From: DATKDU01 sp035512595
Lineage (GTDB): Bacteria; Planctomycetota; Planctomycetia; Pirellulales; Pirellulaceae
Length of the DNA: 24,786 nt
Assembly: GCA_035512595.1 (NCBI GenBank)
Contig: DATKDU010000505.1
Location: forward strand, 1-24,786
Direction: 5' to 3'
Shown: positions 7,813 through 16,051 of the stretch, piece by piece
Layout of the letters: each line of letters begins with the position of its first letter
How positions within the stretch are numbered: the stretch's first letter is position 1
Notes under the pieces: model-generated
Told to the model about the DNA's origin: nothing
Seen by the model: the letters and a program-made list of their open reading frames with translations, nothing else
Database searches by the model: none
Made by a program: the position numbers and the translations under genes

Positions 7813-9180
7813 ATGCCGCCAGCGCGCAAGGCCGATCGATCGACAAAGCGCGAGCCTGCTGCGCCCCCCTCTTCAGTCGCGGACCAACCGCGTCCGCACG
7901 AGCAGCGCAACTTTCTCTTGATCGTCATCTACCAGGTGGTGATGCGCACCGGGTGGATCTTCAAGACCGAGAGCGTGATCATGCCGGCGGTGCTCGACGT
8001 CCTGTCGGGCAATTCGGACTCTCTCCGCGGCTGGCTGCCGTTTCTCAATCGCTTTGGCCAGAGCGTGCCGCCGCTCTTGATGGCGCGGCGGATGAAAATC
8101 CTGCCCAAGAAAAAGTACGCCTTCATCGCCACGACCACGGCAATGGCCCTGTCGTTTGCCGGCCTGACCGCCATCTTCGTCGTCCCCGGCATGATGCAGC
8201 ATTGGGCGACGCCCTGGCTGTACCTGACGCTGTACGCGATCTTCTTTATGGCGGTCGGCGTCAACGCGCTGGCGTACAACACGCTCCAGGGGAAGCTGAT
8301 CCGCGTGACGCGCCGCGGCCGGCTGCTCATGATTGCCGACACGCTCGGCGCCGGGACCGCCATTGCCTGCGCGATCTTGCTGCTCATGCAGTGGCTGCGG
8401 GAAGATTCGGCAGATTTTCACTACATCTTCGCCTTTTCGACCGCCCTGTTCGCCATCGCCACGATCACGTCGTGGCTCCTCAAGGAAAGCCGCGACGATC
8501 ATCAGGAGCCGCAGCGTCCGCTGTGGATGCCGTTCGTCACGGCGTGGCAGACGCTGCGGGACGACGCCAACTTCCGCCGGCTGGGGCTGGTCGCCGCCCT
8601 TTTTTCCTGCTCGCTGCTCCTCTTTCCGCATTACCAGGCGCTGGCCGGCCGCGAGCTCGAAATGGGCTATTCCTACTTGGTCTGGTTTCTCGTCGCGCAA
8701 AACGTCGGCACGGCGATCTTCAGCCTGATCACCGGGCCGATTGCCGACCGGACGGGGAACCGAATGCCGCTGCGGATTCTGACGCTGGCGATCTGTGCAG
8801 CGCCGGAGCTGGCGCTGATCCTGGTGTCGTGGTCGGATCGCGATCCGGGGCAGATCCAGTCGTACCGCTATGCGTATTTCGCGGTCTTCCTCCTGGTGGG
8901 AATGACGCCGGTGGCCCAGAAGACGCTCAACAATTACACGCTGGAGATTTCCGCTCCGGAAGATCACGCCAGGTACTTGAGCACGCTGTCGCTGTGCATG
9001 GCCGCGCCGATCTTCGCCTCGCCGCTGGTCGGCTGGCTGATCGCCCTCGTCGGCTTTCCGCCCGTCTATCATGGGGTGACGGCACTGCTCCTGGCCGGGG
9101 CGCTGCTCAGCGCCACGCTCGTCGAGCCGCGGCACAAGGCGGAGACGACGGAAGTGGTGACGACGGACGAGACGCTATGA
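7813..9180 (+). CDS. MFS transporter, second type
   Basis: A 455-residue membrane protein with about 10-12 hydrophobic segments and a hydrophilic, Arg/Lys/Pro-rich N-terminal tail of about 32 residues. The loop DRTGNRMPLRIL, after a helix in the second half, resembles MFS motif A. Its sequence is unlike the preceding MFS protein, so this is not a tandem duplicate. ATG 7813 is used because the upstream GTG at 7729 lies inside a palindromic repeat. The substrate is unknown. The stop codon overlaps the start of the HAD phosphatase gene by ATGA, which implies joint translation. Confidence 0.85.
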   Translation: MPPARKADRSTKREPAAPPSSVADQPRPHEQRNFLLIVIYQVVMRTGWIFKTESVIMPAVLDVLSGNSDSLRGWLPFLNRFGQSVPPLLMARRMKILPKKKYAFIATTTAMALSFAGLTAIFVVPGMMQHWATPWLYLTLYAIFFMAVGVNALAYNTLQGKLIRVTRRGRLLMIADTLGAGTAIACAILLLMQWLREDSADFHYIFAFSTALFAIATITSWLLKESRDDHQEPQRPLWMPFVTAWQTLRDDANFRRLGLVAALFSCSLLLFPHYQALAGRELEMGYSYLVWFLVAQNVGTAIFSLITGPIADRTGNRMPLRILTLAICAAPELALILVSWSDRDPGQIQSYRYAYFAVFLLVGMTPVAQKTLNNYTLEISAPEDHARYLSTLSLCMAAPIFASPLVGWLIALVGFPPVYHGVTALLLAGALLSATLVEPRHKAETTEVVTTDETL

Positions 9181-9806
9181 ATGCGGAGTGCGGAATGCGG
9201 AGTGCGGAGTACGGCAGCACCATTCGCGGCGTTATCTTCGATCTCGACGGCACGCTGGTCGATTCGGGCCTCGATTTCGAGCAGATGCGGCGGGAGATGG
9301 GTTTGCCGTCGGGAATGCCGATCCTGGAGGGGATCAAGGTGCTGCCCAACGCGGAGGCGGAGCACTGCCGGCGGATTCTGCACGAGCACGAATGGGCCGG
9401 CTGCGAGCGGGGGACGCTGCTGCCCGGCGTGGCGGAATTCCTGGCGGTGCTGACCGAGCGCGAATTGCCCGTCGGCATTGTGACCCGCAATAGCCGCGAC
9501 GTATCGCTGGCGACGCTGCGGCGGCTCAAAGTCCATTACGACGTGCTGCTGACGCGGGATGACGGGCCGATCAAGCCCGATCCGTGGCCGGTTCGGGCGA
9601 TTTGTCAACGGTGGCAAGTGCCGCCGGAGCAGGTCGTGATGATCGGCGACTTTCGCTTTGACGTCCAATCGGGGCGAGCGGCCGGCACGCGGACGGTGCT
9701 CCTGTCCGGGGTCGATCCGTCCGACTATCCCAACGACGAGGGGGCCGACCTGGTGCTGTCGTCGCTCGTCCAGTGGCGGGAGCTGCTAGCGTGGTTGGAA
9801 TCTTGA
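9177..9806 (+). CDS. HAD-family hydrolase, phosphoglycolate-phosphatase-like
   Basis: A 209-residue haloacid-dehalogenase-type phosphatase, probably cytoplasmic. The nucleophile motif DLDGT begins at Asp22, with Asp24 as acid/base; motif II is Thr103 in VTRNS, motif III Lys133 in IKPDP, and motif IV GDFRFD at 157-162. The cap between 30 and 80 is helical and small. Relatives act on small phosphate esters such as 2-phosphoglycolate or sugar phosphates; the substrate here is not known. The start ATG 9177 overlaps the MFS stop, and the first 12 or so residues (MNAECGMRSAEY) are encoded by a 7-bp tandem array. ATG 9195 would also work. The conserved fold begins only at residue 16. Confidence 0.9.
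   Translation: MNAECGMRSAEYGSTIRGVIFDLDGTLVDSGLDFEQMRREMGLPSGMPILEGIKVLPNAEAEHCRRILHEHEWAGCERGTLLPGVAEFLAVLTERELPVGIVTRNSRDVSLATLRRLKVHYDVLLTRDDGPIKPDPWPVRAICQRWQVPPEQVVMIGDFRFDVQSGRAAGTRTVLLSGVDPSDYPNDEGADLVLSSLVQWRELLAWLES
9179..9213 (+). repeat. 7-bp tandem array forming the start of the HAD gene
   Basis: Five units of period 7: GAATGCG, GAGTGCG, GAATGCG, GAGTGCG, GAGTACG. The array spans the end of the MFS stop codon and supplies the HAD N-terminus. Confidence 0.93.
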
Positions 9807-9808
9807 CA

Positions 9809-9879
9809 AGCCCGACGCGCAAGCGAGGGAATCGGCCGTTTGGCGAATGGACGCCTGTCCCTCGCTTGCGCGTCGGGCT
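9809..9879. repeat. Perfect inverted repeat after the HAD gene
   Basis: Arms 9809-9830 and 9858-9879 are perfect 22-bp inverted copies (AGCCCGACGCGCAAGCGAGG outward in), with a 27-bp spacer. They start three bases after the HAD stop codon. No T-run follows, so this is unlikely to be a classical terminator, although it could protect the 3' end of the mRNA. Confidence 0.93.
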
Positions 9880-9981
9880 AGTGCAATCGTCGCCGCCCCC
9901 AACCGCTCTAGGCCGCTGGCCAGGATCGTTGCTAGAATCCCGGTCCGCTTGAATTCCGATTCCGATCGAGGAGCGTCAAGG

Positions 9982-11163
9982 ATGACCCGCACCTGCGTTG
10001 CCGCCGTGCTGGCGGCACTGGCCGTTTCCCCACTCGCAGCGCAAACAGCGCCGTCGTCGCGCTACAAGCTCCAAGGGCCGGCCAAAGCCGAATCCCAGTC
10101 CGCCGGCCAGCGCCAGGTCCTCGGCCCCGTCGCCGCCCCGCGGCCGGCACGCACAACCACCGACGGCAATGTCCGTCCCGCCGGCGACACCCAGCCGATT
10201 CGCGAGCCGGGAGCCGGCCAACTGCCGCCGCGCCAACCGCTGCGAGGGGCTGGCCCGCCCCTTCAGCCGCGCGTGGACGGCCCGCCGCAGCAGCCGGTGT
10301 GGTTTCCGCTCGCGGCCGAAATGCAAAAGTGGGTTGACGATGTGCTGATCGAGTGGGAGAAGACGAGTTCCGCGGTCCATTATTTCGAATGCAGTTTCCA
10401 GCGGTGGGAGTTCGAGCCTGTTTTTGGGCCGAAGGACGGCAAAACGCCGAAGTCGTATGCCACGGGCGTGATCAAGTACCAGGATCCGGACAAAGGTCTC
10501 TTCCGGGTCGATTCGCTGAAGAACTACGTTGCTCCGGCGCAGCCCGGCGAAAAACCGAAGTTCGTGACGCCGAAAGACGAATACGGCGAGCACTGGGTGT
10601 GTGACGGCACCAACATCTTTGAATTCGACAACCGCCAAAAGAAGCTCATCAAGCGAATCCTTCCTGTGCAAATGCAGGGGAAAGCGATTGCCGACGGTCC
10701 GCTGCCATTCTTGTTTGGCGCGAAGGCCGCGACGATCAAGCAGCGGTACTGGATTCGACCGGTACCGGAGACCGACAAACCGCCGGGCCATGACGATGAA
10801 TACTGGTTGGAGGCCTGGCCCAAGAGCCGCCAGGATGCCGCCAACTTCAAGTTTGTGAAAATCGTGATCGCGGAGAAGGATTTCATGCCGAGCGCTTTGA
10901 GCGTCTATATGCCTAATTTCGACGCCAAGAAGAACCCGGCCCATATCGACTACCAGTTTGACAACCGGAAGGCGAGGTTAAAGAACGATAAGTCGATCAC
11001 TCCCGGCGATCTGTTGTTCTGGCGGAAGCAGTTTTTCCAGCCGAACCTGCCGTTCGGCTGGAAAGAGGAAACGCAAAATCTGAACCCGCCTGTCGCCGCC
11101 GGCCCGCAACCCGCACCGCCGCCGCAGGCGCAGCGGCTCAAGACGGGCGTGAAGACGAAGTAG
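9982..11163 (+). CDS. Exported protein of the planctomycete TIGR03009 type
   Basis: A 393-residue protein. ATG 9982 is preferred because GAGGAG lies nine bases upstream and a signal peptide follows at once (MTRTCVAAVLAALAVSPLAA, likely cut near residue 20). Residues 25-105 are Pro/Gln/Arg-rich and probably unstructured. From about 110 to 360 is a folded part with repeated beta-strand patterns (YFECSFQRWEF, GVIKYQDPDKGLFRVDS, EHWVCDGTNIFEFD) resembling the LolA-like outer-membrane lipoprotein carrier fold found in TIGR03009 proteins. The tail is Pro/Gln-rich again. It is expected to be periplasmic; its function is unknown. Longer starts upstream would bury the signal peptide. Confidence 0.8.
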   Translation: MTRTCVAAVLAALAVSPLAAQTAPSSRYKLQGPAKAESQSAGQRQVLGPVAAPRPARTTTDGNVRPAGDTQPIREPGAGQLPPRQPLRGAGPPLQPRVDGPPQQPVWFPLAAEMQKWVDDVLIEWEKTSSAVHYFECSFQRWEFEPVFGPKDGKTPKSYATGVIKYQDPDKGLFRVDSLKNYVAPAQPGEKPKFVTPKDEYGEHWVCDGTNIFEFDNRQKKLIKRILPVQMQGKAIADGPLPFLFGAKAATIKQRYWIRPVPETDKPPGHDDEYWLEAWPKSRQDAANFKFVKIVIAEKDFMPSALSVYMPNFDAKKNPAHIDYQFDNRKARLKNDKSITPGDLLFWRKQFFQPNLPFGWKEETQNLNPPVAAGPQPAPPPQAQRLKTGVKTK

Positions 11164-11199
11164 CTGTTCGCTGACGCGAGTGAGCGTCGTCGGAAATCG

Positions 11200-11285
11200 G
11201 TACGGGGTACTGAGTACTGGGTACGAGGCACTTAAACCTCATTTCCCATTCCCCCCGCTCTCCCACTCACCACTCACCACTCACC
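11200..11285. repeat. Two different 7-bp arrays between convergent genes
   Basis: Array 1: GTACGGG, GTACTGA, GTACTGG, GTACGAG, GCACTTA (11200-11234). Array 2: three perfect copies of ACTCACC (11265-11285), the same unit as inside the cyclase gene. Array 2 supplies the TGA stop codon (11281-11283) of the minus-strand membrane protein. Confidence 0.92.
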
Positions 11286-11946
11286 TCCTCAGCATCTCGC
11301 TCAGCGCCTGCTGAACCCCTGCCGGGTCGCGGTATATCCAGTACAGCACCAATGCCCCCAGGAGGAGAGCGACGGTGATCAGGCTGATGCCGTAGGGATT
11401 GGGCAAACCCTTGACCTGTTTCAACTCGCGGGCCAATTCGTCCTCCAGCCGCCGCCAGCCGGCAATGTTCTGCATCGGGCCGGTAGAAACGAGCTGCACG
11501 TTTTTCAAGACGGCCAGGGCATCGACGTGAAGCTGCACCCCCAGGTTCGGCATCACCAGACTCTCTCCCGCCCAGCGAGCCTGTTCGTCGAGCCGCGCGA
11601 CGACGTCGGCCAGCACGGGGCGGATCTGCTCGACTGTTGCGTTATAAATCACCAGCCGCGGCCGCATCAGCAGCACGACGAGCAGCAGGCACAGCAGATA
11701 AAACGTCATCAGCAGCGCCCAGATCCACCCCCCCAGCAGGGCGGCGGTCATCTCCGGGAGAAACAGTTCCATCGGCCCGGCGGCAACGAAGCCCGAAATG
11801 GCGATGCCGAGGGCGGCCGTGTCGCGAGCGCCGGTGGTCACCAGCGGCCGGCGGCCGAGGTTGATCGTCCCCAGGATCAGCAGATAGACGACCAGTGGGC
11901 CGAAAGCGATGCACTGGTGGAGCGGATCGAAGCGGGGAAAATCCAT
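11281..11946 (-). CDS. Four-helix membrane protein of unknown function
   Basis: 221 residues with hydrophobic segments near 12-31, 43-63, 68-100 and 184-205. Between the third and fourth is a soluble part (about 101-180) with helical, charged sequence (EQIRPVLADVVARLDEQARWAG, RRLEDELARELKQVKG). The layout, two or three N-terminal helices, a cytoplasmic or periplasmic stalk and a C-terminal anchor, gives no enzyme motif. I do not recognise the family. The stop codon lies in a 7-bp repeat, so the last residues (EMLRR) may have been set by a repeat insertion. Its ATG at 11946 faces away from the AsmA-like gene, giving a divergent gap of about 208 bp. Confidence 0.75.
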   Translation of the reverse strand: MDFPRFDPLHQCIAFGPLVVYLLILGTINLGRRPLVTTGARDTAALGIAISGFVAAGPMELFLPEMTAALLGGWIWALLMTFYLLCLLLVVLLMRPRLVIYNATVEQIRPVLADVVARLDEQARWAGESLVMPNLGVQLHVDALAVLKNVQLVSTGPMQNIAGWRRLEDELARELKQVKGLPNPYGISLITVALLLGALVLYWIYRDPAGVQQALSEMLRR

Positions 11947-12042
11947 GGGGCCATGCTATCACGACCCGCCGAAAGCGGCGAGTGCAGCTAGCAGCAGTCG
12001 CTCTAGGTCGAATGCTGGCGTGCGAATTACAATGCGTTTGTC

Positions 12043-12131
12043 GTGGTCCACTCGCTCCGCGAGTGGCGCCAATGCCCGTTCATCGTCCGAGAATCTGGGA
12101 CTGACCGGCACTCGCGGAGCGAGTGCACCAC
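12043..12131. repeat. Inverted repeat with GCTCCGC core in a divergent leader
   Basis: Arms 12043-12065 and 12109-12131 match at 22 of 23 positions after inversion. Each arm holds a perfect small hairpin, CACTCGC-TCC-GCGAGTG. The element sits just upstream of the AsmA-like gene's ribosome site and within its leader. Confidence 0.93.
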
Positions 12132-12154
12132 ATTGTGGCACGGAGGCGTTGACG

Positions 12155-15100
12155 ATGGCCAAGAAGATTCGCACGCGCGTCATTGAGGAATACGAGACGG
12201 ACGAGGTTGCGCCGGGTGGGCCGCGCCGCAGCCGCCGGCTGCGCCGCGTGCTGATCGGCGGCCTCTTGCTGGCCGCGCTGGCCTGGTTCGCGCCGTGGAT
12301 CGCCGCCTCGACCGGCCTGTGGAAGTCGCTGCTGGCCACCGCGGCGCCGGACCTGGACGGGAAGATCGACGCCAAGAGCCTGTCGCTGTCTTGGCTCTCG
12401 CCGATCGTGGCCCGCCAGATTCGCGTGCGGGATCAAAACGGCCAGCCGCTGGCCGAAGTCGAATCGGTCCGCACGCAGCGCAGCCTGCTGGAACTGGTGC
12501 TGTACCGGGACGACGTGGGGCAGGTGCTCCTGACGAAGCCGCATTTGTTCCTGGTGCTGCGCCAAGACGGCAGCAACCTGGAAGATTTTTTGGCGTCGCT
12601 GGCCAAAAAGAGCACTACGAGCAGTGCGCCGCTCGGCTTTTCGCTGCAAATTGCCGAGGGGAGCGTGGACGTGGACGACACGATTGCCGGCCGGGCATGG
12701 GGGCTGGCCAGCATGAGCGGCGACTTGAAGTGGCCGGCCGCTGCCGATGAGCCCAAGACCGGCAAGATCACCGCCGCCGTACTGGCTGCCGGAAGTAGAC
12801 AGGACGCGCCCGCCGACCGGGGCGAGCTGTTGGCGGAGATTTCCTGGCAGCCGGGAAAGACGGTCGAGGACGCACTGGGCAGCGGCGCGATCGATGCGGC
12901 ACTTACCAGCGTTCCGTCGCACGCGGTCGAAGGGATCGTTCGCCGCTTTGCGCTCGACCTGCGTCCGCACGGCCCGGTCACCGCCGCGGGAAGCTATGAA
13001 TGGGCGGACAGTTTCGCGTCGCAGAAGATCACGGTGAAGCAGGCTGCGTCGCCGGCATTCTCGCTGGCTGCGCCCCTCACCGCGGAGCTGCCCGTGCAGG
13101 CGCAGGTGCAAAATCTGTCGGGCATGGTTGAGATCATCGGGGGCCGCATTACGGCCAGCGATCTCGTGCTCGATTCGGATGTCGCTCGCCTCAGCGGCGG
13201 CGGCTCGCTGGCGCTGGCGTCCTATTCGCTGGAAGGGCTTTTGGCCGGGCTTCAATCCGCGCAACCTGACGAATCCGTCGCCCTGCAAGGCGCTGTCGAT
13301 CTAGCGCTGATTGCCGAGCAGCTTCGCCAGCCCTTGCGGCTGCGCGACGACACGCGGATCACCGAGGGGGTGCTCGAGTTGGCGCTGGGAAGCAAGGTTT
13401 TTGCCGGCCAGCGCGGTTGGGAGGCCACGCTGCGCGTGAATCGGTTGACTGCCGAAGCGGGCGGTCGCCCCGTCTCGTGGGACGAGCCGGTGCAGGTCAC
13501 CTGCGTCGTGCACCAGTCCCCCCAAGGGCTGACGATCCGCAAGCTCTCCGCTGAGGCCAGCTTCGCCACGCTCAACGGGAGCGGCACGCTGGCCGACGGC
13601 GAGCTGACTGCCGAGGCCGATCTCGATCAACTCCGCCAGGAGCTGTCGCGGTTTGCGGACGTGGGAAGCGGGGAGTTGGCCGGCCGCCTGTCTGGAACGG
13701 TCCAGTGGCAGCAGGGAGAACGAGACGCCTGGTCGGCGCGCGCCGATGCCGGCGTCACCGACTTCCAACTGGCGTTTCCCGGCATGTTGCCTTGGCGGGA
13801 GAGCGATTTGCAGCTCGCCGCCCAGGCCGCGGGAATTCTTCGCGGACCGGTCCTTTCGCGGCTCGACGCCGCCAAGTTGACCGTCGGCTCGGGGGCCGAC
13901 AAGCTGGAAGTGCAACTGAAGCAGCCGCTGACGACGCCGTCGCTGCTGAGTGCCTGGCCGTTGTCGTACACGCTGGTGGGGCGGATGGAAACGTGGCTGC
14001 CGCGGATGCAAACCTGGCTGCCGCTGGCCGGGTGGGAAATATCAGGCGGGATCGACCTGTCGGGACAAGGGGCATTTTCCCCCGATCGCGTCGCGCTGGC
14101 CGACGTCAAACTGCAACTGGCGAATCTATCCGCCAGGCGCGTCGCGCTGGTGGGGACGCAGCCAGTGGCCCTGGTGTCGATCAGCGAGCCGCAGGTGAAG
14201 ATCGAGACGACGGGGACCTTCGATCGGCAGCGAATGACGCTGGTCTCCCCTTCGACCACCCTTGCCAGCTCGGCAGTCGCCTTTCGGGCGGATGATGTGA
14301 TCGTGGAGATGGGGAGCAAGCTGTCGCTCTCGGGGCTGGTCGATTATCGGGGCGATCTGGCGCGGCTCTCTGGGTGGCTGGGGGACGACAAGACCCGCAC
14401 CTGGCTCTTGGGAGGGATGATGGTCGGCCGCATTGAGGCGGCCATTCGCGACGGCCTGGTGCAGGGGAGCGTGGCGACCGATGTGGAGAATCTGTCCTAC
14501 CTGACCCGTATGGCTTCCCCGCGTCCAGCAGGAACCACGCCCGTCGCCAGTGGAACTCCCGGCTGGGAGATGGCCTGGGTGGAGCCCAAGGTCAGCCTCT
14601 CCGGCGAGGGGACCTACGACCCCGCGGGGGATAAGCTCTCCCTCAAACAGGCGAAATTCGCTGCGGCTAACGTCTCCATGGCGGCAGCCGGTACGATCGA
14701 CCAGCTCACGCGCGCCTGCCAGCTCAATCTGGCCGGCAATTTCTCCTGCGATATGGCGAGCGTCGCCCAGAAGCTGCGACCTATTCTGGGGGACACGCTG
14801 TCGATGACCGGCAATCAGCGGCGAGAATTCGAGCTGCGCGGCCCGCTTTTCGGCCTGGCCACTCGTGATGCGGTCAGTCTCACGGGTCAGGCCGGCATTG
14901 GCTGGGACCAGGCTCAGTTTCTCGGCCTGACGGCGGGACCGGCCAATATCGACGCCAAGCTGGACAAGGGGATCATTTCGGTCGCCCCGCTGAACGTCGA
15001 TGTGAGCGAGGGGAGGCTGCTGGCGGCACCGAGCGTCCACCTCTACGAGCCGAAATTGCCGCTGGTCATGGCAAAGGGGCCTGTCGTCGAGAAGGTTCGC

Positions 15101-15781
15101 ATTACTCCGGAACTGTGCCGCGGGTGGCTCAAATACGTCGCGCCGCTGCTGGCCGATGCGACGCGGGCGGAGGGAAAATTCTCGCTCGATCTGGAAGGAG
15201 GAACGGTGCCGCTCCTTCAACCCGAAGGGATGGACGTTGGTGGCATCCTATCGATCCATGAGGCCCAGATTGGGCCCGGCCCGCTGGCGATGACTTACAT
15301 CAACCTGGCGATGCAGGTGAAGTCGATCCTGGCGGGCAAGCCCGGGCAGTCGGCCAGCATCGACCCGAGCAAGGGGTGGGTTCTCCTCCCTGAGCAGCAA
15401 GTCCAAATGCGGGCGGTAGAGGGCCGCGTCCATCATCAGGGAATGGTGATGCACGTGAAGGACGTGGTCATCCAGACCCAGGGGAGCGTCGGTTTCGACC
15501 AGACGCTGGAACTGGTTGCCGCGATTCCCGTGCAAGACAAGTGGATCGAGACAAGTAAGCTGCCGCCGCTGTTCAAAGGGCAAACGGTCTACATTCCGAT
15601 TCGCGGCCACATCAGCGATCCCAAGCCTGACGCTCGCGTGCTCACGGAACTGGCCAAGCACGTCCTCGTCGGCGGCGCGAAGAACTTGCTGCAAGGGAAG
15701 CTCGATTCAGGGCGCGGCCGCATCGACCAGGAACTGCAAAAGGGACTTGACCGGCTGTTTCAGCCGAAGCCGCCAAACTGA
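12155..15781 (+). CDS. Very large AsmA/TamB-like membrane-anchored protein
   Basis: 1208 residues. ATG 12155 has GGAGG ten bases upstream and is followed by a basic N-terminus and one membrane segment (about 32-50), so the long body is predicted to lie in the periplasm. The body is built of amphipathic beta-strand repeats with phrases such as ITASDLVLDSDVARLSGGG, LSGLVDYRGDLARLSGWLG and VSLSGEGTYDPAGDKLSLKQAKFAAANVSM, typical of AsmA-family and TamB proteins that span the envelope and are linked to lipid transport between membranes. The C-terminal part (VVIQTQGSVGFDQTLELVAAIPV, then VYIPIRGHISDPKPD) looks like an AsmA C-terminal domain. Reading upstream to 11909 would run through a palindrome and is rejected. 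It stands alone on its strand; role in the planctomycete envelope is inferred from family only. Confidence 0.8.
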   Translation: MAKKIRTRVIEEYETDEVAPGGPRRSRRLRRVLIGGLLLAALAWFAPWIAASTGLWKSLLATAAPDLDGKIDAKSLSLSWLSPIVARQIRVRDQNGQPLAEVESVRTQRSLLELVLYRDDVGQVLLTKPHLFLVLRQDGSNLEDFLASLAKKSTTSSAPLGFSLQIAEGSVDVDDTIAGRAWGLASMSGDLKWPAAADEPKTGKITAAVLAAGSRQDAPADRGELLAEISWQPGKTVEDALGSGAIDAALTSVPSHAVEGIVRRFALDLRPHGPVTAAGSYEWADSFASQKITVKQAASPAFSLAAPLTAELPVQAQVQNLSGMVEIIGGRITASDLVLDSDVARLSGGGSLALASYSLEGLLAGLQSAQPDESVALQGAVDLALIAEQLRQPLRLRDDTRITEGVLELALGSKVFAGQRGWEATLRVNRLTAEAGGRPVSWDEPVQVTCVVHQSPQGLTIRKLSAEASFATLNGSGTLADGELTAEADLDQLRQELSRFADVGSGELAGRLSGTVQWQQGERDAWSARADAGVTDFQLAFPGMLPWRESDLQLAAQAAGILRGPVLSRLDAAKLTVGSGADKLEVQLKQPLTTPSLLSAWPLSYTLVGRMETWLPRMQTWLPLAGWEISGGIDLSGQGAFSPDRVALADVKLQLANLSARRVALVGTQPVALVSISEPQVKIETTGTFDRQRMTLVSPSTTLASSAVAFRADDVIVEMGSKLSLSGLVDYRGDLARLSGWLGDDKTRTWLLGGMMVGRIEAAIRDGLVQGSVATDVENLSYLTRMASPRPAGTTPVASGTPGWEMAWVEPKVSLSGEGTYDPAGDKLSLKQAKFAAANVSMAAAGTIDQLTRACQLNLAGNFSCDMASVAQKLRPILGDTLSMTGNQRREFELRGPLFGLATRDAVSLTGQAGIGWDQAQFLGLTAGPANIDAKLDKGIISVAPLNVDVSEGRLLAAPSVHLYEPKLPLVMAKGPVVEKVRITPELCRGWLKYVAPLLADATRAEGKFSLDLEGGTVPLLQPEGMDVGGILSIHEAQIGPGPLAMTYINLAMQVKSILAGKPGQSASIDPSKGWVLLPEQQVQMRAVEGRVHHQGMVMHVKDVVIQTQGSVGFDQTLELVAAIPVQDKWIETSKLPPLFKGQTVYIPIRGHISDPKPDARVLTELAKHVLVGGAKNLLQGKLDSGRGRIDQELQKGLDRLFQPKPPN

Positions 15782-15794
15782 GCCACCGGCGGCC

Positions 15795-15822
15795 CGCCCG
15801 GATGCTCGCGGGCGAGATTTTT
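15795..15822 (+). terminator. Probable intrinsic terminator after the AsmA-like gene
   Basis: Stem CGCCCG (15795-15800) and CGGGCG (15809-15814) with an 8-base loop, followed by AGATTTTT. It lies 14 bases after the stop codon. The stem is short but GC-only. Confidence 0.55.
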
Positions 15823-15992
15823 GCCCAACTGTGTCAAGAGGCCATCTACTTCCTGCATTTTACCTAAGTTATTCAGGCGGAAAAGTTTATTTTGATCTCA
15901 CCGCCCATCCGGCGGGTCTTTACTCCCCCACTAGCGATCCTGGGGACTTGCGAACGAGGCGCGGCTGAATCATAACCGCCCTCACCTTCGGG

Positions 15993-16012
15993 GTTAGTTT
16001 ACCCAAACTAAC
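15993..16012. promoter_or_regulatory. Perfect palindrome upstream of the CAP gene
   Basis: GTTAGTTT-ACCC-AAACTAAC, a perfect 8-bp dyad 39 bases before the start codon. It lies in a stretch (15840-16030) that is richer in A/T than the rest of the window, so an operator or a leader hairpin is possible; no promoter elements are clear. Confidence 0.5.
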
Positions 16013-16051
16013 ACCCGGTTTTACGTTTCAGGTTCGCAAGGAGGGATAAGG

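Noticed and set aside
6032..7846. 604-residue minus-strand frame opposite the first MFS gene
   Set aside because: Antisense of a well-supported membrane protein; His/Arg/Gln-rich translation typical of the opposite strand in GC-rich DNA.
7873..9135. 420-residue minus-strand frame opposite the second MFS gene
   Set aside because: Same reason: low-complexity, charged translation with no motif, opposite a clear transporter.
7953..9806. Long 617-residue plus-strand frame running through the second MFS gene
   Set aside because: Only its last third (from 9177) is protein-like, the HAD phosphatase. The rest is the shifted frame of the MFS gene and is Arg/Ala/Asp-rich without motifs.
9809..9879. 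Intrinsic terminator after the HAD gene
   Set aside because: Perfect stem, but with a 27-base loop and no following T-run; classed as a dispersed repeat.
11909..12154. Extended N-terminus of the AsmA-like gene
   Set aside because: It would translate the inverted repeat at 12043-12131; ATG 12155 has a good ribosome site and a normal membrane anchor.
12080..15220. Several minus-strand frames of 180-400 residues opposite the AsmA-like gene
   Set aside because: They overlap one another and a 1208-residue gene with a coherent beta-repeat pattern, and their translations are Arg/His/Gln-rich.
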